This document shows positions 41,838 through 44,596 of a DNA stretch of 44,596 nt, one piece after another (position 1 is the stretch's first letter; each line of letters begins with the position of its first letter). The notes under the pieces were generated by a model that saw only the letters and a list, made by a program, of their open reading frames with translations, ran no database searches and was not told where the DNA came from. A program made the translations under genes and the position numbers. The DNA is taken from NCBI GenBank assembly GCA_900554695.1, contig USHV01000022.1:1-44596 (forward strand). Reading direction: 5' to 3'. This stretch comes from an uncultured Prevotella sp. (GTDB lineage: Bacteria > Bacteroidota > Bacteroidia > Bacteroidales > Bacteroidaceae).

Positions 41838-42800
41838 ATGAAACCTTTAAAATTCAATGCGCTGCTCAAGTCAACGATATGGGGCGGCGACAAAATCATC
41901 CCTTTCAAGCACCTCGACGTGAAGCAGGAGAACGTGGGCGAAAGCTGGGAAATATCAGGAGTAAAGGGCAATGAGACAACCGTCAAGGACGGCGAATTCG
42001 CAGGAAAGAGCCTCAACGAGGTCGTTGCCGAGATGAAAGACCAGCTTATTGGAAAGGAAAACTACAAACGCTTCGGCAACGAGTTCCCGCTGCTCATCAA
42101 GTTCATCGACGCGCGCCAGGACCTCTCCATCCAGGTGCATCCCACAGACGAGATAGCAAAGAAGCAGGGAAAGGAACGCGGAAAGACCGAGATGTGGTAT
42201 CTGATGGACTCTGACAAGAACGCCACTCTGCTGTGCGGACTGAAGAAGAAAATCACTCCCGAAGAGTATGCGGCCATGGTTGAGAACGACACCATCGTCG
42301 ATGCCATAGCAAGATATGACGTCAAGGAGGGCGACTGCTTCTTCCTTCCGGCAGGCCGTATCCACGCCATCGGAACAGGATGTTTCCTCGCCGAGATCCA
42401 GCAGACAAGCGATGTGACATACAGAATATACGACTTCAAGCGCAAGGACAAGAACGGCAACTACCGCGAGCTGCACACAAAGCAGGCTGCCGAGTGCATA
42501 AACTACAACGTGGAGGACAACTACCGCACCAATTATCTGCCAACAAAGAATATGGGTGTGGCGCTCGTCAATTGCCCTTATTTCTGCACTGCCGTTTACG
42601 ATCTGGACGAACCGATGACTCTCGACTACTCCGAGCTCGACAGCTTCGTAATACTCATCGGTCTTAAAGGCAAGGCAACATTAACCGACAACGAAGGAAA
42701 CGTGACTACACTCGAGGCTGGCGAGAGCATACTCGTACCGGCAACGACAAAGGAACTGAAGGTTGACGGCACACTGAAATTCCTCGAGACTTACGTATAA
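41838..42800 (+). CDS. manA: Type I mannose-6-phosphate isomerase
   Basis: 320 residues, the short bacterial form. It interconverts mannose 6-phosphate and fructose 6-phosphate for mannose use and for GDP-mannose/fucose supply. Zinc ligands: Gln99 and His101 (IQVHPTDE), Glu118 (GKTEMWY), His176 (AGRIHAIGTG). The cupin barrel is complete, with a second cupin half ending in LEAGESILVPATT. No clear TAnnTTTG promoter lies in the 122-base gap after trkH, so it may be expressed from the dxs promoter. An imperfect hairpin (CGCCGTG near 41733, CACGGCG near 41764) lies in the gap. Confidence 0.95.
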   Translation: MKPLKFNALLKSTIWGGDKIIPFKHLDVKQENVGESWEISGVKGNETTVKDGEFAGKSLNEVVAEMKDQLIGKENYKRFGNEFPLLIKFIDARQDLSIQVHPTDEIAKKQGKERGKTEMWYLMDSDKNATLLCGLKKKITPEEYAAMVENDTIVDAIARYDVKEGDCFFLPAGRIHAIGTGCFLAEIQQTSDVTYRIYDFKRKDKNGNYRELHTKQAAECINYNVEDNYRTNYLPTKNMGVALVNCPYFCTAVYDLDEPMTLDYSELDSFVILIGLKGKATLTDNEGNVTTLEAGESILVPATTKELKVDGTLKFLETYV

Positions 42801-42836
42801 AGCAGCATACGGTACGACGGAAACACACATAAACAG

Positions 42837-42880
42837 AAAGAGACAGACCTAATGGCTAATGCCATGGTCTGTCTCTTTTT
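42837..42880 (+). terminator. Terminator of manA, probably bidirectional
   Basis: AAAGAGACAGACC (42837-42849) pairs with GGTCTGTCTCTTT (42866-42878); an inner ATGGC/GCCAT pair extends the stem. T run 42876-42880. On the minus strand it also lies past the glycosyltransferase stop. Confidence 0.9.
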
Positions 42881-42914
42881 ATTTTGCAACCCCTGCCCTT
42901 ACGGCAGCAGACCG

Positions 42915-44321
42915 TCAATATGCGTTCTTATCGCCGAGAAATACGTTGGCGACAGTCTTGTATATGATATACATATCGAGCGTGAAGGTCCAGTGCTCCA
43001 TATACCATATGTCGTGATCCACACGCTGCTCCATCTGCGAGAGCTCCTTTGTCTCACCACGGAAGCCCGTCACCTGACTCCAGCCCGTGATGCCCGGCTT
43101 CATGTAGTGGCGCACCATATACTCGCTTATCACCTTGGAGTAGTCCTCGGTCTGCTTCACCATGTGCGGACGCGGGCCCACAACGCTCATCTGTCCGAGC
43201 AACACGTTGATGAACTGCGGGAACTCGTCTATGTTGGTCTTGCGCATTATGTTGCCCCACTTTGTCTTTCTCGGGTCGTCCTTTGTCGCCTGAAGCGTAT
43301 CGGCCTGGTCGTTCACCTTCATGCTGCGGAACTTGAGACAGTAGAACTCCTTGCCGTTTATGCCGCTGCGCCGCTGGCGGAAGAATACAGGTCCGGGCAT
43401 GGTCAGCTTGGTGATTATGCTCACCACGATAAGTATTATAGGGAAGAGCGTCACCAGGAACACCGCCGAGAAGCACACGTCGAACAGACGTTTCACCAGT
43501 CGGTTGCCCATCTTGCTGAGCGGCTCACGATAAAGGCTGAGATAGGGCACGCTGCCGAACATATTGAAGAACATGCGGTGGTGCAGATAGTTGGTCACGT
43601 TTGGCACGCTGTAGAAATGCACCATGTGCCCTATGCAATAATTTATGATCGGCAATATCTCGTTTTTCCTCACCGAAGGCAGACAGCAATATATCTCCTG
43701 TATGTCGTCATGCTCATTCAGAAAATCGATTACCTCTGACGGTTTACCTATATATCTGCAGTTCTCGGGGAACTTCTTGTTCGGCACGTCGTCAAAATAT
43801 CCCACCGTCTCATAGCCTTTATAAGGCGACGATACCATCTCCTTATACAATGCTATGATGTTGTCGTAGCTGCCCACAAAGGCCACCTTACGCATGTTCC
43901 TGCTGTTCGAACGATACAGGACCACCAGCTTCCTGACAAACATCCTGAACAATATTATCAGTCCGGCGGACGCGATCCAGAACAGCAGCAGCAACGGGAA
44001 GGAAAGTATGAGATAATCTCCCCACCACAACAAGACCGAGCTTAGCAATGCGTAAATGGATATGTTGCTTATGACACGCATTACTATCTTGAACCGCGTG
44101 GCATGTTTTTTGTAAAGCACCACACCGTTACGCGACGTGCACAGCAGGTATATGACAGATGCCGTGAGCATTGTCTGCCAAGCAGAAGCCGTACCACTGT
44201 AATGGCCGAATTTTGTCAAGAAAACATAATATAGCGAGTTCAATATCAGCAAATCACCTAAAAGCACTGCTACGATAAGCACAGAATTCTTGTCGGTGTT
44301 ATTAATGTAATTCCTCCCCAT
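42915..44321 (-). CDS. Polyprenyl glycosylphosphotransferase (WcaJ/undecaprenyl-phosphate sugar transferase type)
   Basis: 468 residues. An N-terminal group of four membrane segments (about 12-125) is followed by a nucleotide-binding-like domain (about 140-260, KVAFVGSYDNIIALYKE) and a fifth membrane segment. The C-terminal bacterial sugar transferase domain (about 275-465) has KRLFDVCFSAVFLV, FRQRRSGINGKEFYCLKFRSM, the Asp-Glu motif NIDEFPQFINVLLGQMSVVGPRPH and KPGITGWSQVTGFRGET. It starts exopolysaccharide or capsule repeat synthesis by adding the first sugar phosphate to undecaprenyl phosphate. The sugar (glucose or other) cannot be decided. No other polysaccharide genes are in the window. 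Confidence 0.94.
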   Translation of the reverse strand: MGRNYINNTDKNSVLIVAVLLGDLLILNSLYYVFLTKFGHYSGTASAWQTMLTASVIYLLCTSRNGVVLYKKHATRFKIVMRVISNISIYALLSSVLLWWGDYLILSFPLLLLFWIASAGLIILFRMFVRKLVVLYRSNSRNMRKVAFVGSYDNIIALYKEMVSSPYKGYETVGYFDDVPNKKFPENCRYIGKPSEVIDFLNEHDDIQEIYCCLPSVRKNEILPIINYCIGHMVHFYSVPNVTNYLHHRMFFNMFGSVPYLSLYREPLSKMGNRLVKRLFDVCFSAVFLVTLFPIILIVVSIITKLTMPGPVFFRQRRSGINGKEFYCLKFRSMKVNDQADTLQATKDDPRKTKWGNIMRKTNIDEFPQFINVLLGQMSVVGPRPHMVKQTEDYSKVISEYMVRHYMKPGITGWSQVTGFRGETKELSQMEQRVDHDIWYMEHWTFTLDMYIIYKTVANVFLGDKNAY

Positions 44322-44395
44322 TTTTAATATAATTTACATTTGTAAGCTGTTAAATCGTCAACATTCACATCTAAAGGCATCAATGAGGTCTTGTG

Positions 44396-44403
44396 CAAAA
44401 ATA
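44396..44403 (-). promoter_or_regulatory. Promoter of the glycosylphosphotransferase gene, -7 box TATTTTTG
   Basis: An exact TAnnTTTG match on the minus strand, 75 bases before the ATG at 44321. Confidence 0.58.
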
Positions 44404-44530
44404 GGAATTATTCTCCAAATAACATAGAATTTATATTAAAAATATCGATAAAATGTTTTTACAAAAATGACAACAGGCCGAAATTGTGTATGAAAATACA
44501 ATCCTCATGTTCTGAAAATATCATTTTCTG

Positions 44531-44538
44531 TATATTTG
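44531..44538 (+). promoter_or_regulatory. Rightward promoter-like -7 box TATATTTG near the window edge
   Basis: An exact TAnnTTTG match followed by CACCC. A TTCTG near 44510 is at the -33 distance. The gene it would serve lies outside the window. Confidence 0.45.
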
Positions 44539-44554
44539 CACCCCCACCGTCAAG

Positions 44555-44596
44555 TTAGAAGTGCAACTCCGCCACCGCCTTCCTCCGTCCTTGGAG
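44555..44596 (-). CDS. Possible C-terminal end of a gene entering from the right edge
   Basis: The reverse strand from 44596 reads LQGRRKAVAELHF then a stop at 44555-44557. The ending resembles the C-terminus of some transposases, but 13 residues are too few to decide. It conflicts with the rightward promoter at 44531. It may be nothing. Confidence 0.2.
   Translation of the reverse strand, partial: LQGRRKAVAELHF

Noticed and set aside
1..44596. tRNA, rRNA or other structured RNA genes
   Set aside because: I looked in the intergenic stretches for cloverleaf arms, a GTTCRANNC T-loop and conserved rRNA segments and saw none; a covariance-model scan would be decisive.

Overview
The window looks like a member of the Bacteroidales, most likely Prevotellaceae. 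The evidence is a fused SecDF, proteins with type IX secretion (T9SS) C-terminal signals, a DUF4923 protein, C10 and C1B proteases, an IS1380-type transposase, AT-rich leaders without strong Shine-Dalgarno sites, and repeated matches to the Bacteroidetes -7 box TAnnTTTG upstream of genes. Genus-level placement is inference. The left edge cuts an IS1380 transposase, and the right edge may also cut a repeated element, so the window may be a whole contig broken at repeats.

Layout. 1-220 is the transposase fragment. 620-8341 is a 2573-residue secreted subtilase with a T9SS tail. On the minus strand follow enolase (9250-10557), a secreted carboxymuconolactone decarboxylase/cupin fusion, alkaline phosphatase and an alpha/beta hydrolase. 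A divergent WG-repeat-like protein (14948-15625) faces a minus-strand block with a small lipoprotein, a secreted protein, a winged-helix regulator and two membrane proteins (15755-18252). 19133-23692 (plus) holds DUF4923, XerD overlapping it, and an M16 protease. After about 0.8 kb without genes come secDF, an EEP hydrolase and a rhomboid protease (24710-29858, minus), then a divergent HU gene. 31367-36070 (minus) holds the C1B and C10 cysteine proteases. 36985-42800 (plus) is dxs-trkA-trkH-manA, and 42915-44321 (minus) is a polyprenyl glycosylphosphotransferase.

Functional themes. Secreted or envelope proteolysis is strongly represented (S8, M16, C1B, C10, rhomboid), together with Sec export (SecDF) and probable T9SS export of two cargo proteins; no T9SS machinery genes lie in this window. 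The rest is central metabolism (eno, dxs, manA), potassium uptake (trkA/trkH), chromosome resolution (xerD) and nucleoid structure (HU).

The most unusual feature is non-coding. Five intergenic loci (A 8634-9088, C about 18590-18884, B 30479-30948, E about 31066-31301, D about 36666-36888) carry tandem units with an exact 22-bp period. In A, B and C most units are imperfect palindromes of the form CGAAANGGCCNTTTCG. The arrays lie near a box CGCGTATTTGCG, which is a 12-bp inverted repeat in A and nearly so in B. A and B are long inverted copies of each other about 22 kb apart. D and E keep the 22-bp step but use different unit sequences. I do not recognise this family; it is the best candidate here for an undescribed element.
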